Source: Lycium barbarum
Lineage: Eukaryota; Streptophyta; Magnoliopsida; Solanales; Solanaceae
Assembly (NCBI RefSeq): GCF_019175385.1
Contig: NC_083348.1
Location: 44,662,950-44,726,949 of the forward strand
DNA length: 64,000 nucleotides
Direction of reading: 5' to 3'
Part shown: positions 35,208 through 44,552 of the stretch, piece after piece
How the letters are laid out: the number at the start of each line of letters is the position of its first letter
Numbering within the stretch: the stretch's first letter is position 1
Made by a program: the position numbers and the translations under genes
The notes under the pieces: model-generated
What the model was told of the DNA's origin: nothing
What the model saw: the letters and a program-made list of their open reading frames with translations, nothing else
The model's database searches: none

Positions 35208-35408
35208 ATGGCACTAAAAATTGGTGCCCTTGAAATTGATCAAGAAAAATTATTTCCTTCTAGTATTCCAACTAATTTGAAGGTCCTAATTAATATGGAG
35301 TGGTTGTTGGAACAAGCAAAGCATTCATGGTGCAAGATAGGAAGCCCTAGCCGAATGGAGGAATCAAGGGTAAAGGTAAGGTTTTATCTTCCCTTTCATG
35401 TGTTATAG
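35208..35408 (+). CDS. Small ORF in LTR H, 66 residues, product unknown
   Basis: The ATG is in a strong plant start context (GGCCATGGCA). The predicted peptide begins MALKIGALEIDQ, is not recognised, and has no signal peptide or membrane segment. The reading frame runs across the donor-like AAAGGTAAGG, so splicing there would change its end. The 3' LTR copy (40741-40941) keeps the frame with three replacements. Both copies were identical at insertion, so this is only weak evidence of selection. It may simply be leader sequence. Confidence 0.2.
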   Translation: MALKIGALEIDQEKLFPSSIPTNLKVLINMEWLLEQAKHSWCKIGSPSRMEESRVKVRFYLPFHVL

Positions 35409-36861
35409 ATGATTTGTGAAGTGTTGTAGTATGTGGAAATGGGTGAAATTCATGAATTATGAATATATAGGGTATGGCCGAATAGGTGGTATGTTGTTAA
35501 GAAATGATGAATTAATTTTATTAAGTATTTGATTGTTGTAGTTGTGGATTCTATGATGTAAAATGAGGATTTAATGGTTGGAAATGAAGTTGTGATTGTT
35601 TGTGGATTATGGAAGAAGTTAGTGTGACATGAGTATGGTTTCTAATATTTGTAGGAATGATATTGCTAATGTGTAAGTTGGAAATATAATTCATGAACTT
35701 GGAAGTGAGACATTTGTTTGAAAGATTGTAAGTTGGGTTGTGGTGATTGAATTTGAAAGAAGGAAATAAGTTGTTATTGTTCTTGTTGAATTTGGAAGGT
35801 GTCGGGTGAAGTAGTGTGTTGATTGAGTCGTTTTGAATGTTATGTGAATTGAATTGAATAAAAATGAAATGTCGTTGAATTGTATGACAAAGGTTGTTGA
35901 TGTTAGAATGCGTCTTGAATTGATTGTTGATGTCGTTGGTATGATTGATGGTATTGTTGTTGATAGTTTGGCCGAGTTGAATTCTCGGATTTGTTGATTG
36001 ATGATTTGGGCCGAGTTAGATTCTCGGGGATGGTGTATTTACAGGGGAGATGCTGCCGAAATTTCGGCAGATCATAAATGAATTCATTTGAAGGATTAAG
36101 ACAAGTATATGGTGATGAATCTAATGATTGCGTCAATCTTCTTGAATGTAGACTAGCGATAACGAGCTTGTACAATTAAGTTTAGGTAATAGGACGTGGA
36201 ACAGGTATGTTAAGCCTTGTCCCTTTCTTTCAAGGCATGATTCCGATGCTATGATTTCATAATTGCTTCCATATTTTCCTTGTTTTCAAAAGTTAGATGT
36301 TTATGATTCTAAGGCATAATTCTCTTCCCGATAACTTGTAAATGTTTGTCCAAAGTGTCCGTATTCTACCAAGACAGAGGTTTATGATTTTGTAAGCTCT
36401 TATGACAATGACGATGGATATGTTCACAATGACAACGATGATATCAAGGATGAGCATATTTCTATGATGACTATAATAAGAATGATTTTCCAAAAATGGT
36501 TTCTGAAACGTTCAAAGAAGGTTCTGTACTAAAACGTTCATAACTTTTTCATACTAACTCGGATTGACTTGAAACGTGTTTATGACTCTCAAGTGTCGAT
36601 TTATGTACGTGGCCCTATCGAGTCTTAAAGATTTGTGCTATGTGCATATGCATATGAAGCGACACCTTATGAGATTTATGATCTTATTCTATGTTCCCTT
36701 GACGCTGTTATTCGTTGTTAGTCTCACCTTATAATACTAGTCCCTTCAAGGTGAGACATGACGATCATGATTATTCCATAATGCAATCGGAGGTTACCGA
36801 CCTTACATCACTCCGATGGAGTTATAGCGTTTGATTGGGCTCTTATGCATGCTTATGTTGT

Positions 36862-37085
36862 GATGATTACCCCGCGCCTATACGGCCGGGCAGCACCGCT
36901 AAGGCGGGCGGCTTATGGATGATTACACCGCACCTATACGGCCGGGCAGCACCGCTAAGGCGGACGGCTTATGGATGATTACACCGCGCCTATATGGCCG
37001 GGCAGCACCGCTAAGGCGGGAGGCTTATGGATAATAACACCGTGTCTATATGGCACGGGCAGCACCACTAGTGGGCGGCGTGAGA
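36862..37085 (+). repeat. Four-unit 56-bp hairpin array, 5' LTR of H
   Basis: Units start with GATGATTACACCGCGCC-type sequence at 36862, 36918, 36974 and 37030, an exact 56-bp spacing. Within a unit CGCC and GGCG flank GGCCGGGCAGCACCGCTAA and can pair. It lies just upstream of the triple-hairpin element, as the arrays of the other LTRs do. Confidence 0.9.
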
Positions 37086-37293
37086 TGACTACCCCGGACG
37101 CGGGAGGCCCGGACGCGGGCTAATGATGTTATGTGATTCAGACAGTTTATGTATACGTGAAAGTAAACGTGAGCATGCATAATTCCGCCTTAAGAGGCAA
37201 GCAGTTATAGTCAGACTTTTTCTTATATCTTCCATATTTCCTTATTATGTTTTGTTCATGTTCTGTCCATATTATCATGTTATCATTCATGCC

Positions 37294-37365
37294 TTACATA
37301 CTCAGTACATTGCTCGTACTGACCCCTTTTCTTCGGGGGCTGCGTTTCATGCCGCGCAGGTACAC
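37294..37365 (+). other. Triple-hairpin LTR element, 5' LTR of H
   Basis: Stems CAGTAC/GTACTG, CCCC/GGGG and CTGCG/CGCAG, with a CG inserted in the third loop side (GCCGCGCAGG). Confidence 0.6.
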
Positions 37366-37766
37366 CCAGATGAGTAGAAGTTATGATAGAAGACGTTCCA
37401 GCGGAGTTAGCAAGCTCCATTTTTTCTGGAGTGTTGCCGGGTCAGAGTACTATGCTATGATGTCTTGTTCGAAGTTAGAGACTTTGCAGATAGAGTCGTG
37501 GGTGTAGTTTGTCAGTCTTGAAAGCGGCTTTACCAGCCGATGTGTCTTTATATTTTATGTTACAGATCCCACATGGCCATAGATTATGTTTGAATTGGGT
37601 ACAAAGAAAAGAAAAAAAAATCTGAAAGCTTTACTATGTTTTCCACTTCTTATTGATGTAAGCGTTTAAAGAGGTTAAGTATGTAATAAGAGTCAGCGGG
37701 TTCGCTCGGCTCCGAATATGGGGTCGGGTGCCCATCACACCCTAGTAATGTTGGGGTGTGACAAAG

Positions 37767-37778
37767 TGGTATCAGAGC
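37767..37778 (+). other. Primer-binding site, initiator tRNA-Met (element H)
   Basis: TGGTATCAGAGC begins four bases after the 5' LTR, identical to the site of element A. Confidence 0.95.
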
Positions 37779-37821
37779 AGGTCGTCTTAGGGGTTGTCTG
37801 CAAAGTCGTGTCCAGTAGAAT

Positions 37822-37861
37822 CCTGTTTATGGATGTGAAGCCGGCCACATTTATAAACAAG
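37822..37861 (+). other. Conserved leader stem-loop (element H)
   Basis: TGTTTAT pairs with ATAAACA and an inner ATGTG pairs with CACAT. The loop sequence differs from A and E while the stems are preserved. Confidence 0.5.
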
Positions 37862-38638
37862 AGGCTGCGGGGCATCTAGGGATTGTTGACCTTCTTTCTG
37901 TCTTAGATCATGCGATAGAGCCAAGTCATAGGAAAAAGACATTCCTTACGTAAGCCTTATATACGACGGAAGAAAGTGAATGGCGATATGGAGAGCCACA
38001 GGGGTAAGTATTGATATTTTGTTCTGTTACTTGGAACTGGAAGCTCTGGATAGCTGGAATGTGTTAAATAGCCGTATGTTCTGTGAGGTATTGTTGATAT
38101 TTGCTGCGTACAGATTTTGAATAGTAAGAATGGTAAGGACATTCGGCCAGAATTGTTGGGTACGCCCAACAGGAAGAAACGTGGAAAAGAAATATCGTAA
38201 ACAGACGATAAGTGGGATGTGATATTTTAGAGGAGCTACGGATTTGGACATGACATGAAGAAAAATTGCGAGAAAGACGATTATTAGTCTGAAGGATTAA
38301 GATAAATGACATTCGAGGTTTTGTAGGAGCAAGGCCCGTTGGAGGATTCAGGGAAAGTTGACGATTAGTTTTGCTGTAGATTATGATGTAAGGATGGTGA
38401 GTGGAAATCTGAACAGATTGATACCTGAGTGCTTACAAGTAACGGCGACGAAGGCATATTCATTACCATCAGGAATCTGGGACCAAGGGTAGTTACACCC
38501 ATAAGTGAAAGGTGAATATCGAGGATCGAAAAGGGTAGAATAGTAATTGTAAAGGGAAGGACGTGTTACGAAAATGTCTCGGAATCTGTAAGGCTTCGAC
38601 TTGCTCCAGATTATGTAATGGAGGTCATGTGAGGAAGC

Positions 38639-38743
38639 GGACGCGATTATATCAGCATTAAGGCACCGGATTCCATCAAAGTTTCGAGGTTAAGCGTGCT
38701 AAGGTGGGAGCAATTTTAGGATGGGTGACCCCCTGGGAAGTAT
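38639..38743 (+). ncRNA. 5S rRNA-derived module inside element H
   Basis: The sequence aligns without gaps to the plant 5S rRNA consensus as I recall it, matching roughly 79 of the first 100 bases. The internal Pol III control boxes are the best kept parts: GTTAAGCGTGCT (box A, 38689-38700) and GGATGGGTGACC with CCTGGGAAGT (box C, 38719-38741). The 5' part (CACCGGATTCCATCA) is also clear. The last 15 or so bases of a 5S gene are missing, so the closing stem cannot form normally. It is in the same orientation as the element. It is not a standard 5S gene, since no T-run terminator follows closely. Confidence 0.85.
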
Positions 38744-38948
38744 GCAAGAAATTCTATATATCCAGACATAAGAGACAAATGAGAAGTTAGAGTAACCTAA
38801 GGGAAACTAGAGTATACAGAATGGTTGGAAACCTTAAGGGGTCGCATAAGACAAGGTAGGCTAGACTGGAGAAGAGACAGAAAGTGTGTCACAGCTCTGG
38901 AAATTTGGATAGGCTTGAATAGCGTTTGGAAGTATTTTGTGGGCAAGT

Positions 38949-38949
<1 letters not shown>

Positions 38950-38997
<48 letters not shown>
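38950..38997. repeat. (TA)n microsatellite in element H
   Basis: About 48 bp of TA repeat in the internal region. Confidence 0.95.
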
Positions 38998-39000
<3 letters not shown>

Positions 39001-39579
39001 GCGTAGGATATCCCACATATGATTGTATCGGTGGGCGTGTGTGTCCTAGCAACCAGTACTACGGTATGGAAGGAATCAATAGAATAAGGGTACCGAAGTT
39101 CAAGTGACAACAGAAATAAATGATACAAGTGTTACAAGGTAAATTGATGTCATTTTCACTACAGGTTAAGATTCGAAAGTTTTAATATAGCGAGATTTGG
39201 AAAAGAAAGAGTGTGTGGTAAAAGGAAACAGGAGAGGAGTGTATGAGGTTCGAGAACCGATTTCGATAAGTGGGGCTAAAGGAATAATGACTAGGATAGG
39301 GGGATGTGAAGTAAGAGAAAGAATGCTTAGGCTTGCGATGATGCTGAGGTGAGAGATCTATAAAAGAATAAATGTGTAGCTATATTAATATAGTTAAAGG
39401 TTCGATGAACAAGGATGGGGAGAGTGGAAGTTGTAAGGATTCTGCGATAAGAACAAAAGTAGCGGGACGCTTGAGAAATATGGACACACAGCTACAATAC
39501 AAACACGTAGTTAAAGAAGAATTATGAGCAAGAAGCTAAGAAAGTGAAAAGACTGTTGGCATATAAGTAGCCCCTTAAA

Positions 39580-39596
39580 GGGGGGGGGGGGGGGGG
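39580..39596 (+). repeat. 17-G homopolymer in element H
   Basis: CCCCTTAAAG runs into an unbroken G tract followed by AGACC. Its context TTAAAGGGG resembles the true polypurine tract at 40255-40270, so it could act as a second internal tract or form a quadruplex. Confidence 0.9.
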
Positions 39597-40183
39597 AGAC
39601 CATATTATATTAGGCCAAAAAGGGATCACAATATTCTCAAGCTCCAGAAAAGGAAACTTATTAGCTCGGGGCCAAAGTTTAAAACATGTCAGCACATCGG
39701 AAGTAAGTAAAGAATGTTTCGAACGACGACGACTATTATAACGAAAGTATCAACAATTGGTAGTCTGGGAATTTTTGAAAGAAAGAAAGAATGCAGTGCC
39801 TATGAATGAAAGAAAAGAGTTCATCGGACATTAGAAAATAGTTCATGGACCATTAATTGTACGGAGTATGAGAATGTACGCTATGGAATTGTGTGAATCA
39901 TCGACATGAAGCGATACCCAATCATGTTGTAGGGGATCCACACCGGGGAGCCAACAAAAAATAACGATGGACGAAACGAGCGCCAATACAAAGAAATCAA
40001 AGACAAAGTATACTTGTGTCAAGAAATGACCTGGGCAGGACAAGGATAATGAGATGGCGCAATGGATTAGAAAACCCGTGACGCAGAATGAGGACTCATG
40101 TAAGGACCCAGGAGTTTGATTATAAAGAAAATAGGGGGAAGGATAAGGGACGGGCACAAAGTAAAGGACAACTATACAAGGGA

Positions 40184-40201
40184 CCCCCCCCCCCCCCCCC
40201 C
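40184..40201 (+). repeat. 18-C homopolymer in element H
   Basis: Unbroken C tract after GGGA. It is complementary to the G tract about 600 bp upstream. Confidence 0.9.
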
Positions 40202-40231
40202 GAAGTGTTACAAGACCCTATAAGATCAGTT

Positions 40232-40271
40232 GAACATTCGAGGACGAATGTTCTAAAGGGGGGGGGGAGGA
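40232..40271 (+). other. Hairpin plus polypurine tract (element H)
   Basis: GAACATTCG-AGGA-CGAATGTTC is a perfect 9-bp stem with a 4-nt loop, followed by AAAGGGGGGGGGGAGGA up to the 3' LTR. Confidence 0.85.
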
Positions 40272-42393
40272 TGTTATATCCCGTATTTCGCACATTCGGA
40301 TATTTCAAGGTGGTCATGGTAGGTTAAGGGCAAGACTATGTTCCAACATTATTTTAATATACAAGTTGTTTATTAGTATAGAAATATTGAGAAAGGTTAA
40401 CGGGAGGGTTCATGGTAATATTGTGGAAGGCTAGGGGCAAAATGGGAATTTCGCAAGTGGTCTTGAAAGCCCTATGTGGCCGTGTGGCATGTGCTATATA
40501 TATATAGATATATACAAAGAAAAACAAAAGAGGAAGAAAGAAAAGAGTGATGACTAACCAAGATTAAGTCATCTTTTTAATTTAAGAAAATTAGAGAAAC
40601 TTCAAGAAAGAGGACATGTGTCCTAATTCTATTTGATGAGGTTAATTATATATATATGGACAAAGGCTTGTATAATAAGACATAACCTTCCTATACAAGT
40701 TCAAGAAATTTCAAGAAAGAAATCATAGGAGCATTCGACCATGGCACTAAAAATTGGTGCCCATGAAATTGATCAAGTAAAATTATTTCCTTCTAGTATT
40801 CCAACTAATTTGAAGGTCCTAATTAATATGGAGTGGTTGTTGGAACAAGCAAAGCATTCATGGTGCAAGATAGGAAGCCCTAGCCGAATGGAGGAATCAA
40901 GGGTAAAGGTAAGGTTTAATCTTCCCTTTCATGTGTTATAGATGATTTGTGAAGTGTTGTAGTATGTGGAAATGGGTGAAATTCATGAATTATGAATATG
41001 TAGGGTATGGCCGAATAGGTGGTATGTTGTTAAGAAATGATGAATTAATTTTATTAAGTATTTGATTGTTGTAGTTGTGGATTCTATGATGTAAAATGAG
41101 GATTTAATGGTTGGAAATGAAGTTGTGATTGTTTGTGGATTATGGAAGAAGTTAGTGTGACATGAGTATGGTTTCTAATATTTGTAGGAATGATATTGCT
41201 AATGTGTAAGTTGGAAATATAATTCATGAACTTGGAAGTGAGACATTTGTTTGAAAGATTGTAAGTTGGGTTGTGGTGATTAAATTTGAAAGAAGGAAAT
41301 AAGTTGTTATTGTTCTTGTTGAATTTGGAAGGTGTCGGGTGAAGTAGTGTGTTGATTGAGTCGTTTTGAATGTTATGTGATTTGAATTGAATAAAAATGA
41401 AATGTCGTTGAATTGTATGACAAAGGTTGTTGATGTTAGAATGCGTCTTGAATTGATTGTTGATGTCGTTGGTATGATTGATGGTATTGTTGTTGATAGT
41501 TTGGCCGAGTTGAATTCTCGGATTTGTTGATTGATGATTTGGGCCGAGTTAGATTCTCGGGGATGGTGTATTTACAGGGGAGATGCTGCCGAAATTTCGG
41601 CAGATTATAAATGAATTCATTTGAAGGATTAAGACAAGTATATGGTGATGAATCTAATGATTGCGTCAATCTTCTTGAATGTAGACTAGCGATAACGAGC
41701 TTGTACAATTAAGTGTAGATAATAGGACGTGGAACAGGTATGTTAAGGTTTGTCCCTTTCTTTCAAGGCATGATTCTGATGCTATGATTTCATAATTGCT
41801 TCCATATTTTCCTTGCTTTCAAAAGTTAGATGTTTATGATTCTAAGGCATGATTCTCTTCCCGATAACTCGTAAATGTTTGTCCAAAGTGTCCGTATTCT
41901 ACCAAGACAGAGGTTTATGATTTTGTAAGCTCTTATGACAATGACGATGGATATGTTCACAATGACAAAGATGATATCAAGGATGAGCATATTTTTATGA
42001 TGACTATGATAAGAATGATTTTCCAAAAATGGTTTCTGAAACGTTCATAGAAGGTTCTGTACTAAAACGTTCATAACTTTTTCATACTAACTCGGATTGA
42101 CTTGAAACATGTTTATGACTCTCAAGTGTCGATTTATGTACGTACCCTATTGAGTCTTAAAGATTTGTTCTATGTGCATATGCATATGAAGCGACACCTT
42201 ATGAGATTTATGATTTTATTCTATGTTCCCTTAACGTTGTTATTCGTTGTTAGTCTCACCTTATAATACTAGTCCCTTCAAGGTGAGACATGACGATCAT
42301 GATTATTCCATAATGCAATCGGAGGTTACCGACCTTACGTCACTCCGATGGAGTTATAGCGTTTGATTGGGCTCTTATGCATGCTTATGTTGT

Positions 42394-42617
42394 GATGATT
42401 ACACCGCGCCTATATGGCCGGGCAGCACCGCTAAGGCAGGCGGCTTATGGATGATTACACCGCGCCTATACGGCCGGGCAGCACCGCTAAGGCGGGCGGC
42501 TTATGGATGATTACACCGCGCCTATATGGCCGGGCAGCACCGCTAAGGTGGGCGGCTTATGGATAATAACACCGTGTCTATATGTCACGGGCAGCACCAC
42601 TCGTGGGCGGCGTGAGA
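42394..42617 (+). repeat. Four-unit 56-bp hairpin array, 3' LTR of H
   Basis: Same unit and spacing as at 36862-37085, with scattered substitutions. Confidence 0.9.
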
Positions 42618-42825
42618 TGACTACCCCGGACGCGAGAGGCCCAGACGCGGGCTAATGATGTTATGTGATTCAGACAGTTTATGTATACGTGAAAGTAAAA
42701 GTGAGCATGCATGATTCCGCCTTAAGAGGCAAGCAGTTACAGTCAGACTTTTTCTTATATCTTCCATATTTCCTTATTATGTTTTGTTCATGTTCTGTCC
42801 ATATTATCATGTTATCATTCATGCC

Positions 42826-42895
42826 TTACATACTCAGTACATTGCTCGTATTGACCCCTTTTCTTCGGGGGCTGCGTTTCATGCCGCGCAGTACA
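42826..42895 (+). other. Triple-hairpin LTR element, 3' LTR of H
   Basis: First stem with one change (GTATTG), second and third kept. Confidence 0.55.
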
Positions 42896-43300
42896 CCCAG
42901 ATGAGTAGAAGCTATGATAGAAGACGTTCCAGCGGAGTTAGCAAGCTCTATTTGTTCTGGAGTGTTGTCGGGTCAGAGTACTATGCTATGATGTCTTGTT
43001 CGAAGTTAGAGACTTTGCAGACAGAGTCGTGGGTGTAGTTTGTCAGTCTTGAAAGCGGCTTCACCAGCCGATGTGTCTTTATATTTTATGTTACAGATCC
43101 CACATGGCCACAGATTTTGTTTGAATTGGGTACAAAGAAAAGAAAAAAAAAATCTGAAAGCTTTACTATGTTTTCCACTTCTTATTAATGTGAGAGTTTA
43201 AAGAGGTTAAGTATGTAATAACAGTCAGCGGGTTCGCTCGGCTCCGAATATGGGGTCGGGTGCCCATCACACCCTAGTAAGGTTGGGGTGTGACAGACAT

Positions 43301-43996
43301 GCATGATTTATGTTTCAAAGGCAAGTGTTTTGGTATTCTGGACATTGTACTTGTTTTCTGTGCTCCTTATTTCAGTTATGATCCTTTTTGCTGTATTTCA
43401 AGCTTTATATACTCAGTACATATTCCGTACTGACCCCCTTTCTTCGGGGGGCTGCGTTTTATGCCCGCAGGTACATATAGTTGGTTTGGTGACTCTTCAG
43501 TATAGGACTTCTATTCAGCTGTCTTGGAGAGCTCCGTTGTTCCGGAGTTTAGACTTTTGGTACATATCTTATGATATATACGTATGTTTATCCAGGGGTA
43601 CGACAGGGCCCTGTCCCGTCATATTTCGCTATTCGTACTCTTAGACGTCTGTAGACATATGTGTGGGTGGTGTATAAGTTCTATTCAGCTGTGTCTATCC
43701 GATGTGCTATGATATGATGTCCGTCTGTAGTGGCAGCCTTGTCGGCTTGCATATGACATGATGTTGATGTGTAGTGGCAGCCTCGTTGGCTTGCGTATCC
43801 CTTTATGATTTGATCAGTTGTGACTCCTCGGGAGACAGTTTATCTGAATATACATATATGGCGATGTTATGAACCGTTGGAGTTCTTCTGCAAGTTTCCA
43901 TACTACTCATAGATTCAGTTTAATTATATGTAACAGGGTCGTATACGGGTGCCCAGTTCGGGCACTAGTCATGGCCCACGGGGTTGGGTCGTGACA
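43301..43996 (+). repeat. Tandem LTR unit 3 of cluster T, last part with the true LTR end
   Basis: It resumes at GCATGATTTATG after H. Unlike units 0 to 2 it continues past GCAGCCTCGTTGG into CTTGCGTATCCC and ends GGGTTGGGTCGTGACA, followed by ATCAT. Confidence 0.85.
43404..43476 (+). other. Triple-hairpin LTR element, T unit 3
   Basis: Intact first and second stems; third CTGCG/CGCAG with loop TTTTATGCC. Confidence 0.6.
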
Positions 43997-44001
43997 ATCA
44001 T

Positions 44002-44537
44002 GAAGCCTTGACGAAGCTGAAGTTTTTCCAAAACCGATCATACTATCAAGCAACCAATAATGTTAAGCCATCAATGCACTTTGTCACTTCCGAGCAACCC
44101 AACGCAGAAACATGGAGATCATGTAACCCTCTGAACTATCTTTCCCATTTTTCACGAACTCCCACAATAATTAGTCTAATCTCGACTCCACATAACAACC
44201 GAGTCCAATCGTGACTCCACACAATCGAATTCTTAGGCCATAACTAGCTACTGAACTTGAGCACGTGTCTGAATCGGATTAACATATCTTGTACCATTCC
44301 ACAACATGGCATAGATCAACCATTCACATAAAAATTTAAGGACAAGTTTCCACCCTCTGTAGGTGATTAAGATAAGAAAGTCTAGATACCAATTTCAATA
44401 AAGTAGCACGAAAGAATTAAAGAAAGTGGAGTTTCTTAAATGTCCTATAGCCTCTCGCAGATAATACGAAGCTCATCGTACCAATCCACTAACACTCTAC
44501 TAGACACACCCTTTTATTATAGACCAGGTAACCTAGG
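44002..44537 (-). other. Element D internal region, part 1 (leader side)
   Basis: Minus-strand sequence just inside the primer site. It still shows leader traces such as GTGTCTAGTAGAGT and GGACATTTAAG that parallel the leaders of A, H and E. No gag frame follows. Confidence 0.5.
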
Positions 44538-44549
44538 GCTCTCATACCA
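44538..44549 (-). other. Primer-binding site, tRNA-Met (element D)
   Basis: On the minus strand TGGTATGAGAGC, one mismatch to the site in A, three bases from the LTR end GTGACA. It fixes the orientation of D. Confidence 0.75.
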
Positions 44550-44552
44550 ACT

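Larger units (their letters stand above)
34717..37763 (+). repeat. 5' LTR of element H (3,047 bp)
   Basis: It has a TATA-like run near 35114 followed by TTCAAGAAATTTCAAGAAAG, a small ORF (35208-35408), a donor-like AAAGGTAAGG at about 35373, the CCGAG stem and AGGGGAGATGCTGCC core (36010-36070), a four-unit hairpin array (36862-37085) and the triple-hairpin element. It also has a purine-rich AAAAGAAAAAAAA near 37608. Confidence 0.93.
37764..40271 (+). other. Non-coding internal region of element H
   Basis: 2,508 bp between the LTRs. Apart from the replication signals and the 5S-like module it shows no coding domain; open frames are short and on both strands. It ends in a hairpin and polypurine tract (40232-40271). 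Confidence 0.8.
34717..43295 (+). mobile_element. Element H: complete non-autonomous (LARD-like) retrotransposon with a 5S-derived module
   Basis: It starts TGTTATATCCC, ends GGGGTGTGACA and is flanked by GACAT (34712-34716, 43296-43300). The LTRs are 34717-37763 and 40272-43295 and differ by few changes by eye. The 2.5-kb internal region has a tRNA-Met primer site, the conserved leader stem-loop and a hairpin plus polypurine tract, but no gag, protease, RT or integrase on either strand. It would need proteins from a relative such as A or E. The internal region includes a 5S rRNA-like sequence (38639-38743), a (TA)n tract, a 17-G run and an 18-C run. It is the youngest layer in this part, as it interrupts T, which interrupts D. 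Confidence 0.93.
40272..43295 (+). repeat. 3' LTR of element H (3,024 bp)
   Basis: Near copy of 34717-37763. It lacks about 20 bp near 40400 (after GAGAAAGGTTAA) and has a few substitutions. Its small ORF (40741-40941), 56-bp array (42394-42617) and triple-hairpin element (42826-42895) are all kept. Confidence 0.93.
26197..43996 (+). mobile_element. Cluster T: inverted plus tandem truncated LTRs within one target duplication
   Basis: The cluster is flanked by ATCAT (26192-26196 and 43997-44001). Unlike a normal LTR element it starts TGTCACGACCC and also ends GGGTCGTGACA, so both outer ends are the same LTR end in inverted orientation. The order is: minus-strand LTR 3' arm, palindromic centre with two (TA)n tracts, plus-strand truncated LTR (27443-28081), tandem units of 2,357 and 2,394 bp (from 28082 and 30439), and a last unit (from 32833) that is split by H and ends in a complete LTR end. 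Each internal junction is the same: GCAGCCTCGTTGG joined to ATGTTATACC. Confidence 0.8.

Noticed and set aside
38639..38743. A functional 5S rRNA gene
   Set aside because: It has about 20 mismatches per 100 bases, lacks the 3' closing strand and has no close T-run terminator; it is 5S-derived, not a standard gene.
26197..43996. A DNA transposon with long terminal inverted repeats
   Set aside because: The inverted ends are LTR ends found elsewhere at the 3' edge of complete retrotransposons, and no transposase is present; a rearranged LTR explains it better.
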